A stretch of DNA of 24,231 bases from a virus. Positions 7,303 to 15,757 of this stretch are shown here, piece by piece. Both the position numbers and the translations under genes were made by a program. A model generated the notes under the pieces. It searched no databases and was not told where the DNA came from. It was given only the letters and a program-made list of their open reading frames with translations. Position 1 is the stretch's first letter, and every line of letters starts with the position of its first letter. The stretch spans positions 1 to 24,231 of IMG/VR virus record IMGVR_UViG_3300024346_000501, one strand, 5' to 3'.

Positions 7303-8043
7303 TTAATTGACTCTTACGTTATCTGATTTAGTGGAAGCAACGTTTGCTTTTGCAGGTGTGTTTAACGTATTGACAGTTGCAGTTACGGTTGCTGATTGGG
7401 CTTGTAACGCAGCTGCAGCCGCAACAAATGGTGCTGCGCTAAAAATAGGCAATGGTGCACCAGCAGCGGCTGCCGTCGTAAACGCCGTAGCGAATGTCGC
7501 AATTTGGTTTTGAATAGCCTTAATTTCGCCAATGATATCGGTTAACACTCGTGCATTTTTATCACCCAAAACTGCAGGCTCTTCTGCACCCCCAGAACCT
7601 CCTACAAGATGTAGAATATCTGGTACATTAATTTCACCGTCACCCTCAGTAGTAATCAACTTCAAACCTTCATCCGCAGCCCAATAGAATTGCATTCTAT
7701 CAGGATCGTAAAAGAATGAAACAACTTTAAGGGCTCCGTTTGCAGCCACCTTGGCCGCCATATCTTTGTCCTGAAGCACTTGAAACCAATACATTGGTTG
7801 ATATAGGTTTCCATTATCGAAGCGCACCGAAACTATGTCACCGACCTTTGGGACAGCGAATTGACCGTGCATGTTGTTAGTACATGGTGCAGCCCATGGT
7901 AGATCCACATCGGCAATCAGATCGAACTTTCCGAACACGCGAATGCGGCAACGTCCCATGTTTTGAGGATCCTCGTTGCTAACGATTTCCCCAAGCCAGT
8001 GAGAGTCCCTAAGGTTGTCCTTAAATAGTTCTCTTTGATTCAT
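7303..8043 (-). CDS. Baseplate spike/hub protein, gp5-type OB fold without a lysozyme domain
   Basis: The 246-residue protein opens with the gp5/VgrG OB-fold pattern: SHWLGEIVSNEDPQNMGRCRIRVFG (about 14-38), then DLPWAAPCTNNMHGQFAVPKVGDIVSVRF and NGNLYQPMYWFQ. T4 gp5 has the same N-terminal barrel, then a lysozyme domain and a triple beta-helix. Here neither follows. Instead there is a strand-rich middle (about 100-155), a VLGDKNARVLTDIIGEIKAI helix like those in spike proteins of many myophages, and an Ala-rich tail (AAPFVAAAAALQAQ). The protein presumably caps the hub and guides membrane puncture, with peptidoglycan hydrolysis done elsewhere. It shares a stop/start base with the upstream gene (TAATG). 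Confidence 0.8.
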   Translation of the reverse strand: MNQRELFKDNLRDSHWLGEIVSNEDPQNMGRCRIRVFGKFDLIADVDLPWAAPCTNNMHGQFAVPKVGDIVSVRFDNGNLYQPMYWFQVLQDKDMAAKVAANGALKVVSFFYDPDRMQFYWAADEGLKLITTEGDGEINVPDILHLVGGSGGAEEPAVLGDKNARVLTDIIGEIKAIQNQIATFATAFTTAAAAGAPLPIFSAAPFVAAAAALQAQSATVTATVNTLNTPAKANVASTKSDNVRVN

Positions 8044-9236
8044 TATTCGAAGATATTAGTACCCGGATTCAAGTTGCTCCTTTGGGTATTTATCATCGGA
8101 AAAATAGACTGAATGGCACCGCGTCTTAAAGCTGACTCTACCGGTTGTCCAGGTTGAGTGCCAAAAATATTTGTTGAGATGGATCTCTTAAAGCCTTCGC
8201 CGGTATCGTCTGCGCTGTTGACCAGACCTCGGTAAAGGTTATCTGGAATTCTGGTAGCGCGCCCTGCAAAGTTATCAGCTGCGTTAGATGCTCTTTGAAT
8301 TAATCTATCCAATTCAGAACCGTAAACATTTTCAGGGCGATCTAATAAATTCTTAGGATCCTTGGCGTTTAAGCTTGTTCCTAGAGCATTCTTGGTGCTT
8401 TGTAGGATGTCTTGACCCTCTTGAGCAATTCTGTCTCCGAATGCTTGCATTGGATTTCTAGAGGATGCAAGCGATGCCTGTTCCTCGTCCGATTTAGATG
8501 ACAATACCATTCCATTCAAGTACTGTGAACTTGATGTAATGATCCCGATCTTTTCGTAAGAAATTGTGATTTTTAGATCATCTGCCATCGCAGGATCGGT
8601 AGATGAAAGATTTGAGAATGCCTCTGAAGCTGATTCAGGTTTGAACTCGCAGAAATCGAACTCAAATGCAAACTTAGGCATTACATTAACAAGATCCGAA
8701 TTGATAACCTTTTCAATATTCTCGTTGACATCAGAAACACCTCTTTGATCTTTGACCTCGGAAACAATGACTTGCATTCTAAATTTGCGCATGTTTTCTG
8801 GTAGCACCTGGGTCCATTTAGCCGAGTCGTATATAGCCTGTCTGTACAGATCCATCAAACCGGAAATAGCCAGATTGATAGACTCTAAACAAGTGATTTC
8901 CAACACAGCATCATCACCACCGTGATAGCTTTCACCAAAGTTTTCATAAACTGTAATGGCTCTATCAACACCGGTCACTGATTTCCAATACCATGGCATT
9001 TCCTTGTTCAGCAATAACAGTGTGTCGATAAACTGTTCAAGTCTTATAGCCTTATCCGTTTCTCCGTAGAAATCCCTTAGAAACTTTACACCCTGTTCTT
9101 TGTTTAGTAGGGGTGAATTAACAATGTCAAACACCAATACAAACGATAGAAAAGTAGGATCCTGGTACGCATTCTTAGCATGCGATACCAAGTGCCCCTT
9201 TCTAAAGCCTTGCTGATTGGTGAACCTGTTTTCCAT
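8043..9236 (-). CDS. Baseplate structural protein, possible tail-tube initiator
   Basis: This 397-residue protein lies between the hub and the spike. The N-terminal 230 residues look folded: DPTFLSFVLVFDIVNSPLL, then a long helical part (AIRLEQFIDTLLLLNKEMPWYWKSV), then NMRKFRMQVIVSEVKD and FAFEFDFCEF with LKITISYEKIGI strands. The order of strand, strand and 'P.F.FEF..CEF' resembles tail-tube-like folds of T4 gp48 and gp54, but I cannot confirm this. The C-terminal 150 residues are polar and low in hydrophobic content, rich in Ser, Asn, Arg and Gly, and probably extended. Gene order next to gp27/gp5-type genes supports a baseplate position. The start is overlapped closely by an AT-rich box at 9241. 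Confidence 0.55.
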   Translation of the reverse strand: MENRFTNQQGFRKGHLVSHAKNAYQDPTFLSFVLVFDIVNSPLLNKEQGVKFLRDFYGETDKAIRLEQFIDTLLLLNKEMPWYWKSVTGVDRAITVYENFGESYHGGDDAVLEITCLESINLAISGLMDLYRQAIYDSAKWTQVLPENMRKFRMQVIVSEVKDQRGVSDVNENIEKVINSDLVNVMPKFAFEFDFCEFKPESASEAFSNLSSTDPAMADDLKITISYEKIGIITSSSQYLNGMVLSSKSDEEQASLASSRNPMQAFGDRIAQEGQDILQSTKNALGTSLNAKDPKNLLDRPENVYGSELDRLIQRASNAADNFAGRATRIPDNLYRGLVNSADDTGEGFKRSISTNIFGTQPGQPVESALRRGAIQSIFPMINTQRSNLNPGTNIFE

Positions 9237-9240
9237 ACCC

Positions 9241-9249
9241 TATATATTA
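9241..9249 (-). promoter_or_regulatory. AT-rich box TAATATATA, weak late-promoter candidate
   Basis: The minus strand reads TAATATATA, overlapping the stop codon of the hub gene and ending only four bases before the next ATG. It matches the variant at 6848, but the spacing is too short for an ordinary promoter with a leader, so it may be chance. Confidence 0.2.
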
Positions 9250-10764
9250 GATATTATTTAACCTAGCAGGCCACTCCTTTCTTGAAAGGTGTAAGACCTG
9301 TGTAAAGGTACCTTCGTTGTATTTGTATTCAATACCCATTACAACATAGAAACCCGATAGGAATGGATCTTGAATGTACTCGTTCTGCGTAGCATTTTCA
9401 TCGCTAGTGTTACTCGATGTATTCTCGCCAGCATTGCTCTCGTTAAAGCCCTTTTCCTTAGCATCTTTAGCCATTTGTTCAGTAACCCCAACGCCAATTT
9501 TTGAATACGTAAACATTACAACGGGTACTTTCAAATACTTATAGATTGCAGGGTTTGGCGTAGCCAATTCAACAACAAGTTTCATCTTATCAAGCTCAAC
9601 AAGGTTTTGAATATTGTTGATGGCACTGTAGTGCCAGTTCATGTGTACGTTACCATCGCCGGGTGTTGAGTCTTGTAAACCAACATATTTGTGCTTGATG
9701 TGAGTTGCATACTCATCAGTGCCAGAGTTTCTGCGGCCTTTTAAGGCTTCCTCATGATCCTTAATGTTAGTACTGACTAGGGATTCAACATCAAATTCAC
9801 TTAGTGTATCATCAGCATCAACCATGTTTTTGTTGATATCAAAGTACTGTACCCTTCTCTTATACCCGTTCTCTAGTGCAATTTTAGTTGAATTGTTAAT
9901 TAGATTATGGGATACAATGTGGTTAGATGTGTTTGAGTGACCGTGGTGATTAGTTAAAATCAATTGTGATTCTAATTTGCCTTCCGAATCGTCTGAATCT
10001 AGGGCCCTCTCCTTTACAAGGAATTGGCTGTTTACAATTTCAGTCAATTCAATATCCTCGGGCGCATTAAAAATCTTTTGCAAATCAACAAAATTTACAT
10101 AGTAGTATTGATCGATACCAAACGTTTGAAACGTATCATCACTAATGTAAGAATGTAACACTGTGTCGTTTAATAGTTCAAGCTTAGATTGGTACGCACA
10201 AAGCCTAATCATTTCATCATCGGTTGCATCAACATTTGTAGCAAATCCAAGTTGCAAATCTTCGGCAATATTTAGGATGTGATCGTAGCTGGTACCCATT
10301 CCGTAGCTTTTACAATCATCAGTGTATAGCCCTGGTAGCTTAGCATACGCTCTAACATTATATGTAGATCCACCCCTTGATTTGTCAACCGTACCAACCG
10401 GTGTTGTATTCTTAAAATCAATAATGTGGAAGTCCATTCTAACGTCTTTGAAAGACTCGTTCCTAGCTTTGATTCTTAGCGATAGTACATCGCCATCCCT
10501 TGGAAATGTAGCAATTGAGAAGATCTCCATTGAGTCTCTCAGTGTTATTGTAAGTTCAGGATACTTATCAACAACTTTCAAATTGAAGTTGGTGATTTCG
10601 TTTTGATCAAAGACATATCCGTTGATCTTGATAAATGGCTGATATGCAGCATTCATCGAGTCAACCGGTGCCCCAGTTTCGTTCTCGCCAAGGTCCAAAG
10701 TCTGGATCTCATCAAGTTTGATAGTTGGGTCCTTGATCGTCAGTATTTGAGAGTTTAAGCCCAT
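9247..10764 (-). CDS. Baseplate hub protein, gp27 / gpD-like
   Basis: The 505-residue protein fits the hub family (T4 gp27, late control protein D) that forms the trimeric cylinder holding the spike. Evidence is the beta-barrel-like N-terminal part (PELTITLRDSMEIFSIATFPRDGDVLSLRIKA, about 68-99), followed by FHIIDFKNT and the characteristic linker TYNVRAYAKLPGLYTDDCKSYGMGTSYDHILNIAEDLQLGF, where hub proteins have a short helix used for 'a.il..ia...gl.f'. QYYYVNFVDLQKIFN and FLSGFYVVMGIEYKYN with LSRKEW at the end complete a second barrel. About 60 residues near 430-470 are low in complexity (Asn, Ser, Glu) and form an insertion. It is followed by the spike-containing part of the operon, and its start shares a base with the upstream stop. 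Confidence 0.7.
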   Translation of the reverse strand: MGLNSQILTIKDPTIKLDEIQTLDLGENETGAPVDSMNAAYQPFIKINGYVFDQNEITNFNLKVVDKYPELTITLRDSMEIFSIATFPRDGDVLSLRIKARNESFKDVRMDFHIIDFKNTTPVGTVDKSRGGSTYNVRAYAKLPGLYTDDCKSYGMGTSYDHILNIAEDLQLGFATNVDATDDEMIRLCAYQSKLELLNDTVLHSYISDDTFQTFGIDQYYYVNFVDLQKIFNAPEDIELTEIVNSQFLVKERALDSDDSEGKLESQLILTNHHGHSNTSNHIVSHNLINNSTKIALENGYKRRVQYFDINKNMVDADDTLSEFDVESLVSTNIKDHEEALKGRRNSGTDEYATHIKHKYVGLQDSTPGDGNVHMNWHYSAINNIQNLVELDKMKLVVELATPNPAIYKYLKVPVVMFTYSKIGVGVTEQMAKDAKEKGFNESNAGENTSSNTSDENATQNEYIQDPFLSGFYVVMGIEYKYNEGTFTQVLHLSRKEWPARLNNI

Positions 10765-11273
10765 TATGCTTGCGTCTTAGTATCTGTATCTAAAGGTCCG
10801 TTTACAAGTCTGGCCGGTCCAACAACTGTTGATTTTTGTTGACCATCTTTAATCATGTTTGGCGGCAAAGCTTGCGTATTGTATTTTGCTGCTTTTTGTT
10901 GAATGAATTCAAGTCTCTTAACATCCTTTTCGGTCATTCTTCTTTGAGCAATAAACTTATCTTTTTGAGTCTCTTCGCTTGGTCTGGAAGGCTTGATGAA
11001 TTTCTTAAACGTTGAAATCAAAATCGGAATTTCAATTTCAGTACCAGCCTCGATAGAGAAAGGATTCGAGATGCCATTCCACTTTAGAATTAGATCAACT
11101 TTGTGTGGTGTTTTGTAGAAAGTCCACGACATAATGTCAGGTCTACCAGCCTCTTCTTCCGTTACAATGTGTACACCGATAACATCAACACCTGGCTTGA
11201 AAACCATAGTGGCTTCAGTCATGACAACCTTGTTGTCGACTACTGACTTCTTATTAAAAGCTTCAAATTCCAT
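10764..11273 (-). CDS. LysM-like baseplate protein, possibly gp53-type
   Basis: The 169-residue protein has a small folded N-terminal domain. The stretch DIMSWTFYKTPHKVDLILKWNGISNPFSIEAGTEIEIP (about 47-84) reads like the LysM-related fold of baseplate proteins: 'D.iS...Y......D.IL..Ngi.nP..i..G..l.iP'. T4 gp53 and tail protein X carry such a domain and help join wedges to the hub. The C-terminal half is charged and polar, with a helix (KDVKRLEFIQQKAAKYN), and has no recognised domain. It lies one base after the 668-residue gene and couples to the hub gene by TAATG. A gp53 name is tempting but unproven. Confidence 0.55.
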   Translation of the reverse strand: MEFEAFNKKSVVDNKVVMTEATMVFKPGVDVIGVHIVTEEEAGRPDIMSWTFYKTPHKVDLILKWNGISNPFSIEAGTEIEIPILISTFKKFIKPSRPSEETQKDKFIAQRRMTEKDVKRLEFIQQKAAKYNTQALPPNMIKDGQQKSTVVGPARLVNGPLDTDTKTQA

Positions 11274-11274
11274 C

Positions 11275-13281
11275 TTAGCCGTTTGTCATTCGTTTAACAG
11301 CAGTGAAGTTACCTGCCTTGTCTCTGTTACCATAAGCCGAAACCGTAACAGCTTCACCAACGTCTACACCGCCTTCTGGCATCAAGTACATTCTACCCTT
11401 GCCACCATTGAACATCGACTCAATGTCGGCCTTGTCTCTAGGTCTAGCATGCTTTAGAGTTACTTCGACTGTAAGATCGGTTGGAAAACCATCGTAAGAC
11501 ATTTCACCACCGAAAGAGAAGTCAGCCGATTCACAATATAAGTTACCAATTACAGCAATTGGGTTTAGTGGATTACCAACTGTCAAGTGCCACTCACCTG
11601 TAGCATTACCCTGAAGAAAGGCGGCCATGGCCTGAGTACCTTGTGGTGTACCAAACATATCCATCATTTGACCTCCTAAAAAGTTATTTAAGAACTTACT
11701 ATCTCCTAGGTTCATTTTGAAACCAAGCAATGAACCCGGATCTTTTTTGAACATATCACCTACAAAGTTTTTAGCACCACTAAAAAAGCCATCAGACATG
11801 CCCTTAAAGAAGCCAGTAAAATCACCCGAAGCCAGTTTTGAAGAGTCACCAAATGGCTTATTAAAACCGGCTGAACCGCCAGTGCGTCTAACAGATCCTC
11901 CCCAAAACTTACCATTATTGTATGTAAGTACTAATAGGTTTGACATTAGATCTAAGAAAGCCGCTCTAGGATTACCACCGGCAATTTGTCTCAAACTATA
12001 ATGGAACTTGATTTTGAAGTCTTGTTCAAAATTAAGACCCTGTTGTCTAACTGCAATTTCTTTAATGGCATTGATAGGTCCATAAACGTGGTTAGGATAC
12101 GTGTCGCCGAATGGATCCCAATCTTCTCTCTGTGCTTTGGTTTGTAAAGCACTTTGGCCATTTGCCGCACCGTAAATCGATGAAAGTACTGAACTTTGTT
12201 TAATAGTATCACCAACCTTGCCGCCACTACCACCACCAGACATCTCTTGTACCTTTGATTTAACCAATTCCCATTCGGTACTAACGTTAAATTTCAGAAT
12301 TTCTTCAAGTTTGTTTTCGGTAACTTCACTCATCCAAGTCACGGCTTGAGCCATAGCTGGCAGTGCAGATGAACTCATCTCTTTGCCATTAATGTCTGGA
12401 ACTGTAGTAATATCGTCTTCGATTGGCATTGGAAACCTTCTCAAAGTCAGCATGTAATCGTTCGAAATCTTGCCAGCATATTTGGCTAGTGCAAAATCAA
12501 AATAGTTATACCTGTAAGCCTCAGTAGCTCCGGATCCGTTATTGATTTCTTCAATGATCAACTTAATGCTTGGGTTTCTGTACTGGTTGTAATCTACTGT
12601 TTCACCGGTTGGAACATTTGCCACATCTTGGAGAATATTATCTAAAAGTGCAGCCAAATTTGCACTAGCCAAACCCGTATCTTCACTCTTTAAGGTAGAT
12701 TTGCCAAACAACCACGCCGCATTATAATCTTTTAGAGACGGATTCGTAAGCCCCGGGATACCCCTCCATTTGAACAGCGACCATTCATTAAATAGAGAAT
12801 ACGGCGCAGTTTCACCGGTAACCCAATTCTCGTCGGGTTGGCCCTGTTCGGTTGGATACCTGGCAGCGTTATATTCCTTAGGGTATAGGGCTTTTATGTC
12901 AGAAATTTGACTCTTTTCGTCCACGATGTCGTCGCTGTCTGCAAAGTTTGGATTATCCTCTACCTTTGGTTTAGTTACAACCCGAGACGAACCCTTATTA
13001 ACTGACTTTTTACCGTTCGTCTTTCCTTCATCCTCTGCTGAACCCCAATCACCGAAGACCGTATTCCACCCACTTTTTCCAGTCTCAACCGTGTTGTTGA
13101 ACGCGTTAGTAACGAGCTTAGTATCTGATGCTGTCGCACTTTGAACTCCAGCTGCGATTTCACTGAGAGCCGACGACTCCTTCTTGTCATTTGTAGCTGC
13201 CTTTGCAGCCGACTTAACAATAGTCTTAAGTGGTGGTGGCCCATATGGGGCCGCTGAAAATTGAGGTATATTGCTAGCCAT
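11275..13281 (-). CDS. Large baseplate/tail structural protein
   Basis: This 668-residue protein opens the baseplate operon. Its first 110 residues are low in complexity and charged. A middle part has FRRFPMPIEDDITTVPDIN-like and KEIAVRQQGLNFEQDFKIKFHYSLRQIAGGNPRAAFLDLMSNLLVLTYNNGKFWGG segments with mixed helices and strands. A Gly/Phe/Lys-rich insert follows (about 480-530). The C-terminal 90 residues carry the clearest pattern: GEWHLTVGNPLNPIAVIGNL, then CESADFSFGGEMSYDGFP, then LTVEVTLKHARPRDKADIESMFN. I associate this closing motif with baseplate or tail-tube-adjacent proteins of large myophages, but cannot name the T4 counterpart. It is not a tape measure: it lacks long coiled coils. A TGATATATA box lies 19 bases upstream. 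Confidence 0.6.
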   Translation of the reverse strand: MASNIPQFSAAPYGPPPLKTIVKSAAKAATNDKKESSALSEIAAGVQSATASDTKLVTNAFNNTVETGKSGWNTVFGDWGSAEDEGKTNGKKSVNKGSSRVVTKPKVEDNPNFADSDDIVDEKSQISDIKALYPKEYNAARYPTEQGQPDENWVTGETAPYSLFNEWSLFKWRGIPGLTNPSLKDYNAAWLFGKSTLKSEDTGLASANLAALLDNILQDVANVPTGETVDYNQYRNPSIKLIIEEINNGSGATEAYRYNYFDFALAKYAGKISNDYMLTLRRFPMPIEDDITTVPDINGKEMSSSALPAMAQAVTWMSEVTENKLEEILKFNVSTEWELVKSKVQEMSGGGSGGKVGDTIKQSSVLSSIYGAANGQSALQTKAQREDWDPFGDTYPNHVYGPINAIKEIAVRQQGLNFEQDFKIKFHYSLRQIAGGNPRAAFLDLMSNLLVLTYNNGKFWGGSVRRTGGSAGFNKPFGDSSKLASGDFTGFFKGMSDGFFSGAKNFVGDMFKKDPGSLLGFKMNLGDSKFLNNFLGGQMMDMFGTPQGTQAMAAFLQGNATGEWHLTVGNPLNPIAVIGNLYCESADFSFGGEMSYDGFPTDLTVEVTLKHARPRDKADIESMFNGGKGRMYLMPEGGVDVGEAVTVSAYGNRDKAGNFTAVKRMTNG

Positions 13282-13300
13282 TAAGTGACAGACTTTTTTC

Positions 13301-13309
13301 TATATATCA
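13301..13309 (-). promoter_or_regulatory. Late-promoter-like box TGATATATA upstream of the baseplate operon
   Basis: The minus strand reads TGATATATA, beginning within the stop codon (TGA) of the upstream gene and lying 19 bases before the ATG of the 668-residue structural gene. It is an exact copy of the boxes at 3204, 17129 and 20322. Confidence 0.55.
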
Positions 13310-13900
13310 GTCTATCCCATCCAGCTCATCAAACGTTGCTCTGTGTAGAATGTCTTCCAACCAACCTTTGGTTGTTGGTGTTCTGTCTTTTAGGAACCTT
13401 TTGACGGCCATTTCAAACTCGTCTCGGGTTTGGAAGTAATATTGACCGGTCCTGTAATAGACTCGGGTGCTCATTTCAAAGATCTCCTTGATAGCTTTCT
13501 CGACCATGAAGGTTTGTACGATGTTGAATAGATCGCGCACCTCGGCTTCTGTCTTCGTACACATGATAGAGTCGGCCACAACAGTATACTTCATCCAACT
13601 CTTTTCATCGGCCAATCGATTTTCAAAGTCTTCTGAGTTACTAAAAGAACTGCGTTTGAACTTAAAGGCTGTTTGTTTGCCCCTCAAATCGGTTACAAAC
13701 CTTTGACCTATAAAGTATCTTTTTAGAAAGTGAATGTCATCGTAAAACTTGATGATCTTAAGTAAATACTGTGGATTGTGATCGTCCATTTTGACTTCTA
13801 GGATGAGACCCCTGACCGAAAACAGAATGTTTGGGTTGGACGGGCTAGAAATTAGGGCGTGGCAGTATTCTCCCTTTGGAAATAACCTGTGCTGTATCAT
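13307..13900 (-). CDS. Unknown protein at the end of the middle unit
   Basis: The 197-residue protein is not recognised. It starts MIQHRLFPKGEYCHALISS and has alternating strands and helices, with FSVRGLILEVKMDD, YLLKIIKFYDDIHFLKRYFIGQRFVTDLRGKQ and a later helical part (RDLFNIVQTFMVEKAIKEIFEM). It is basic overall. Its ATG overlaps the upstream TGA as ATGA, so translation is coupled. It stands last before the baseplate operon, so a tail-assembly helper is possible, but there is no motif to support it. Confidence 0.75.
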   Translation of the reverse strand: MIQHRLFPKGEYCHALISSPSNPNILFSVRGLILEVKMDDHNPQYLLKIIKFYDDIHFLKRYFIGQRFVTDLRGKQTAFKFKRSSFSNSEDFENRLADEKSWMKYTVVADSIMCTKTEAEVRDLFNIVQTFMVEKAIKEIFEMSTRVYYRTGQYYFQTRDEFEMAVKRFLKDRTPTTKGWLEDILHRATFDELDGID

Positions 13901-14310
13901 TTATCAATGAATTTGACCACATCAAAGCGACTCAGTACACCCTTTTTTGGATAGTCGGTTCTATTGATGATGACCAACTTCATTGGGATCTTTGTGCTCT
14001 CTGGCATCAGGTCGATTAAAGTTTCTTTTAGGCCTTCAGCTGTTTCGGCCGTAAGGTTCTTGAGCAGATAGATTACCCGATTTTCGGTTGTCTCTGCCTG
14101 CTCAATTTTACCTACTAGATTTGTCAAAGTAGAATGCAAGTGAAGGCCAACGACATTGTCGTTGGGATCCAATCCGTATGGATCTGCCTTCGCTAGCTTG
14201 TTAACAATATCCAAATAACTAATGACATAAGCTTCTTCGCCGCACGATCTAACGTAACGATTAAACTCGGTCCTAGAATTACACCAGATACATTCTACTT
14301 TTAATACCAT
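13897..14310 (-). CDS. Unknown protein of the middle unit
   Basis: The 137-residue protein is not recognised. It begins with a hydrophobic strand and a Cys pair (MVLKVECIWCNSRTEF, residues 7 and 10), which might bind metal, although no second pair is seen (only Cys23). The remainder alternates helices and strands (YVISYLDIVNKLAK; ENRVIYLLKNLTAE; MKLVIINRTDY) in an alpha/beta order. It lies one base after the preceding stop, and its TGA overlaps the next ATG. The arrangement suggests coordinated expression with its neighbours, without showing a function. Confidence 0.75.
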   Translation of the reverse strand: MVLKVECIWCNSRTEFNRYVRSCGEEAYVISYLDIVNKLAKADPYGLDPNDNVVGLHLHSTLTNLVGKIEQAETTENRVIYLLKNLTAETAEGLKETLIDLMPESTKIPMKLVIINRTDYPKKGVLSRFDVVKFIDK

Positions 14311-14311
14311 T

Positions 14312-14635
14312 TTACTGTTTCAACATCCCTTTCAGAGATTTCAGCTCCTCCTCAAGATCTTTTATTTTGTTCTTGAGTTCGTCATCGGCCGGAACAAAAT
14401 GTTCGCCCCAATCCGAAATGATCTTGATCTGATCACTCTGCTTAGAATTACCAAGTTCCATGCCCATGTCTTCAGATAACTCGTACAACATGTTCATCTT
14501 GGTCAACACAACGTCGCCGTTCTCCAGATCGTAAACGACCTTGGATTCGAACTTTTCGCCGGCGGCGTTAATATTATCGTCAGTCACAGTCTTAATGATA
14601 CCGTTATCTGCGATTTCCAGCAGGATTCTCTGCAT
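14312..14635 (-). CDS. Unknown small protein with coiled-coil C-terminus
   Basis: The 107-residue protein is not recognised. The N-terminal part has strands (RILLEIADNGIIKTVTDD; FESKVVYDLENGDVV), and the C-terminal 25 residues form a likely coiled coil (ELKNKIKDLEEELKSLKGML) with heptad-like Leu/Ile spacing. It is acidic in the middle. It lies six bases after the preceding stop and one base before the next start. Similar short proteins with a terminal coil are common accessory or assembly proteins in phage tail clusters, but this one cannot be named. Confidence 0.72.
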   Translation of the reverse strand: MQRILLEIADNGIIKTVTDDNINAAGEKFESKVVYDLENGDVVLTKMNMLYELSEDMGMELGNSKQSDQIKIISDWGEHFVPADDELKNKIKDLEEELKSLKGMLKQ

Positions 14636-14641
14636 GATGCT

Positions 14642-14995
14642 TTATTTCATTGCAGCAGCCTCACGTAAAAGGCGCTGCGCTTCTTTTTTGTCTTCGCGGT
14701 AAGTCTCCTTATTCTTGACCGCACCAATTCTCCAAGCTTCCAACATCAATTCAACTTTGGCTTCTGAATAGCCCAAAGACAAAAAGTGTTCCTTCTTACG
14801 ATCCTCTATGGCTTGTAGTTGCTCAAAGATTGAATCTTCAGCTGCTTTACGATTCCGTTCGTAAAGGGTTTTACCTTCTTGTTGTGCCTTGTCATACCAA
14901 AGTCTACCAACGTCGCTAAAGCGACTGAACATGTTTTTGATTCGAAGCGTCTGCATCATACGAAGCTGTCCGCGACGGAAACGGCGATTACCCAT
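14642..14995 (-). CDS. Unknown basic helical protein
   Basis: The 117-residue protein is not recognised. It is strongly basic at the start (MGNRRFRRGQLRMMQTLR), suggesting contact with nucleic acid or an acidic partner. It then consists almost wholly of helices (RNRKAAEDSIFEQLQAIEDRKKEHFLSLGY; SEAKVELMLEAWRIG; REDKKEAQRLLREAAAMK). The segment SLGYSEAKVELMLEAWR has the look of a small UBA-like or helical adaptor fold, but this is only impression. Its start lies eight bases inside the end of the preceding gene, a tight overlap that argues for co-translation. Confidence 0.72.
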   Translation of the reverse strand: MGNRRFRRGQLRMMQTLRIKNMFSRFSDVGRLWYDKAQQEGKTLYERNRKAAEDSIFEQLQAIEDRKKEHFLSLGYSEAKVELMLEAWRIGAVKNKETYREDKKEAQRLLREAAAMK

Positions 14996-15524
14996 AATAA
15001 GTGTTTAGAAAATTAATGATTTGTTCTTTAATATACTCTTGAAGTTTATTTATCTCAATCTGGGCAAGAGCTACCCCCATGATTTCGTCTTTAAGATCTT
15101 CGTCCTCCATGTTTGCAGCTAACATTGCATACAATTCGGGTGTAGGTATGTTGATGTTTATAGCAACGGGTACTTCAACTAAGTTTTTCTTGCTCATCTT
15201 AACAATCATGGCAGCCATTGGCGATGGTGCTGGAGTCTGCGAAGACACTGATTGCGATGTAGTATTGGTATTAACAGCTGGTGTTTCAGGTTGAATTACA
15301 TCAGTTTGTGGTATATTCAGATCTGGAAAGTTCATGATCTGGTTGTCGTGTGCAACTTCAGTCATATACTCACCCAATATTGATGGATTGATTCTGGAGC
15401 CATCGGTAAAATGAAGCCATTTTGCGTCAGGTTGATTTTCAGCTACTTCGACGACATCGCCTATGCGTTCACTTTTAATCCATTGATACTTCGTAGTTTT
15501 CTTTTCTGCCATAACTGTACTCAT
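14988..15524 (-). CDS. Unknown protein with a Pro/Thr/Ser linker
   Basis: I chose the ATG at 15524, giving 178 residues (starting MSTVMAEKK). The frame is open to an earlier ATG at 15593, but that would overlap the preceding gene by 65 bases, whereas 15524 lies just four bases after its stop. The next ATG, four codons in, is an alternative. The protein has a short strand-rich domain (QWIKSERIGDVVEVAENQPDAKWLHFTDGSRINPSILGEY), a linker rich in Pro, Thr, Gln and Ser in the middle, and a helical C-terminus (KDEIMGVALAQIEINKLQEYIKEQIINFLN). It is not recognised. Its stop lies inside the next gene. Confidence 0.65.
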   Translation of the reverse strand: MSTVMAEKKTTKYQWIKSERIGDVVEVAENQPDAKWLHFTDGSRINPSILGEYMTEVAHDNQIMNFPDLNIPQTDVIQPETPAVNTNTTSQSVSSQTPAPSPMAAMIVKMSKKNLVEVPVAININIPTPELYAMLAANMEDEDLKDEIMGVALAQIEINKLQEYIKEQIINFLNTYYG

Positions 15525-15528
15525 ATTA

Positions 15529-15753
15529 TCAAGCTTCAAGTTCTTTTTCGAAGACTTTAACAAAATCACTGATAACTTCTTCAGGGGATTCATCTTTGAA
15601 ATCGAAGATTGTGTTTAGAAATGTCACCGATTCGGAAGGTCCCATGATTGCGTCATATTTCGAATATCTCGAAATGAATTGATTCAAACCCTTAGACTTA
15701 TACTCGGCTAACAGTGTTTTTGGTTCTTGTAAGATTACTTTGTTGAAACCCAT
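15529..15753 (-). CDS. Unknown small protein
   Basis: This 74-residue protein is not recognised. It is mostly helical: a basic start (MGFNKVILQEPKTLLAEYKSKG), a central NQFISRYSKYDAI stretch, and an acidic amphipathic C-terminus (SPEEVISDFVKVFEKELEA). It lies four bases after the dCMP deaminase and four bases before the chosen start of the next gene. The compact spacing, with no alternative frame, supports its being real. Confidence 0.7.
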   Translation of the reverse strand: MGFNKVILQEPKTLLAEYKSKGLNQFISRYSKYDAIMGPSESVTFLNTIFDFKDESPEEVISDFVKVFEKELEA

Positions 15754-15757
15754 TTAA

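Noticed and set aside
11991-12236. Minus-strand frame of 81 codons and similar shadow frames (3574-3768, 12975-13244, 18030-18353, 18648-18845)
   Set aside because: Each lies wholly inside a longer well-supported gene in another frame and has unnatural composition.
15525-15593. N-terminal extension of the 178-residue gene to an ATG at 15593
   Set aside because: It would overlap the end of the preceding gene by 65 bases, unlike other junctions; the ATG at 15524 right after the stop is more natural.
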